Below are positions 5,771-6,171 of a DNA stretch of 6,171 nt, piece after piece. The DNA is taken from assembly GCA_947589525.1 (NCBI GenBank), contig CANQAW010000106.1, positions 1 through 6,171 on the forward strand, read 5' to 3'. Source of the DNA: Candidatus Gastranaerophilales bacterium (lineage in GTDB: Bacteria > Cyanobacteriota > Vampirovibrionia > Gastranaerophilales > Gastranaerophilaceae). The notes beneath the pieces are model-generated. The model was not told the origin of the DNA, did not search any database, and worked only from the letters and a program-made list of their open reading frames with translations. Positions within the stretch are counted from its first letter, which is position 1. Each line of letters begins with the position of its first letter. The position numbers and the translations under genes were made by a program.

Positions 5771-6171
5771 TTAGAATAAGCTTGATATTTCATTTATGAT
5801 ATTTTCTTTTATTTCAACCCCGTCACGTTCGCTTTTGGGTCTGTATACTTCAGAAACATAAGTAGGAGAAGCTGATACACCGATTTTTTCTTTATCCAAA
5901 CCTAAATCTTGGGCGTTATATATTTCAACGGATTTATTTTGAGCATTAATATAATTTTCGATTTTAATTTCAATATTATCTTCGGGTTTATCCAAAATAG
6001 CAACAAGACAAGGTGTTTTAACTTCAAGAACATTTATAATATTATCTATTTTTTGGTTTAATACAATATTATATTTATCGGCATTTACTATTTTTATAAC
6101 GTTAGTAACGTCAACTATATCAAGTTTTTGAGCCATACTTACGGGAACTTGTGCAGTATCGCCGTCTTGAG
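5771..6171 (-). CDS. etfB: Electron transfer flavoprotein beta subunit, 5' end missing
   Basis: The last 132 residues are visible; the family is usually about 250-260 residues, so roughly half lies beyond the right edge. The frame is open to the edge. The ATG at 6136 is internal, because the residues before it (QDGDTAQVPVS) match the nucleotide-binding DGDTAQV signature of EtfB, which is followed in the family by a PQIAE-like stretch (here VSMAQKLD). Further family features are KTPCLVAILDKPEDN, the DLGLDKEKIGVSASPTYV stretch and the acidic C-terminal tail that wraps around the alpha subunit. The beta subunit binds AMP in classical ETF, or a second FAD in bifurcating ETF. It stops 12 bases before etfA and is the upstream gene of that operon. 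Confidence 0.95.
   Translation of the reverse strand, partial: QDGDTAQVPVSMAQKLDIVDVTNVIKIVNADKYNIVLNQKIDNIINVLEVKTPCLVAILDKPEDNIEIKIENYINAQNKSVEIYNAQDLGLDKEKIGVSASPTYVSEVYRPKSERDGVEIKENIINEISSLF

Noticed and set aside
1..6171. CRISPR array, insertion sequence or phage genes
   Set aside because: No regularly spaced repeats, transposase, integrase or phage protein frames were seen on either strand.

Overview
This is an AT-rich bacterial window. Every gene I can support lies on the minus strand except one candidate small RNA. The proteins suggest an anaerobic or fermentative, host-associated bacterium. Low-GC coding, an Asn/Ser/Tyr-rich N-terminus on an unidentified large protein, and several starts without a clear Shine-Dalgarno would fit Gastranaerophilales/Vampirovibrionia (non-photosynthetic relatives of cyanobacteria). 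That placement is a guess from sequence style; another low-GC lineage is possible.

In the direction of transcription (right to left), the window opens with the 3' half of etfB followed 12 bases later by a complete etfA. Together they encode an electron transfer flavoprotein. A 202-base gap follows. On the opposite strand it appears to hold a compact regulatory RNA: three 10-bp-spaced TTAACA-like repeats, a TATAAG box, a hairpin, an unpaired CCUCCUCCCC stretch (an anti-Shine-Dalgarno-like seed) and a hairpin with eight T, ending one base short of the etfA stop codon. Next come an exported alpha/beta-hydrolase-fold protein and argS (arginyl-tRNA synthetase), 27 bases apart and probably co-transcribed. 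The hydrolase has lost its catalytic Ser and His and looks like a pseudoenzyme.

Downstream of argS is tRNA-Ile(GAU) with its terminator. Before it lies a degenerate copy of the tRNA 5' half together with its 5' flank. A roughly 320-base non-coding stretch follows, containing a bulged inverted repeat of about 120 bases. The window ends (left edge) inside a large gene of unknown function that starts with TTG. Its protein has a disordered N-terminus, a Gly/Ala-rich hydrophobic core and a helical region running off the window, a layout reminiscent of secreted or membrane-inserting effectors.

The housekeeping genes (etfBA, argS, tRNA-Ile) are ordinary. The points deserving attention are the candidate anti-SD small RNA, the pseudo-hydrolase, the unidentified Gly/Ala-rich protein and the tRNA duplication.
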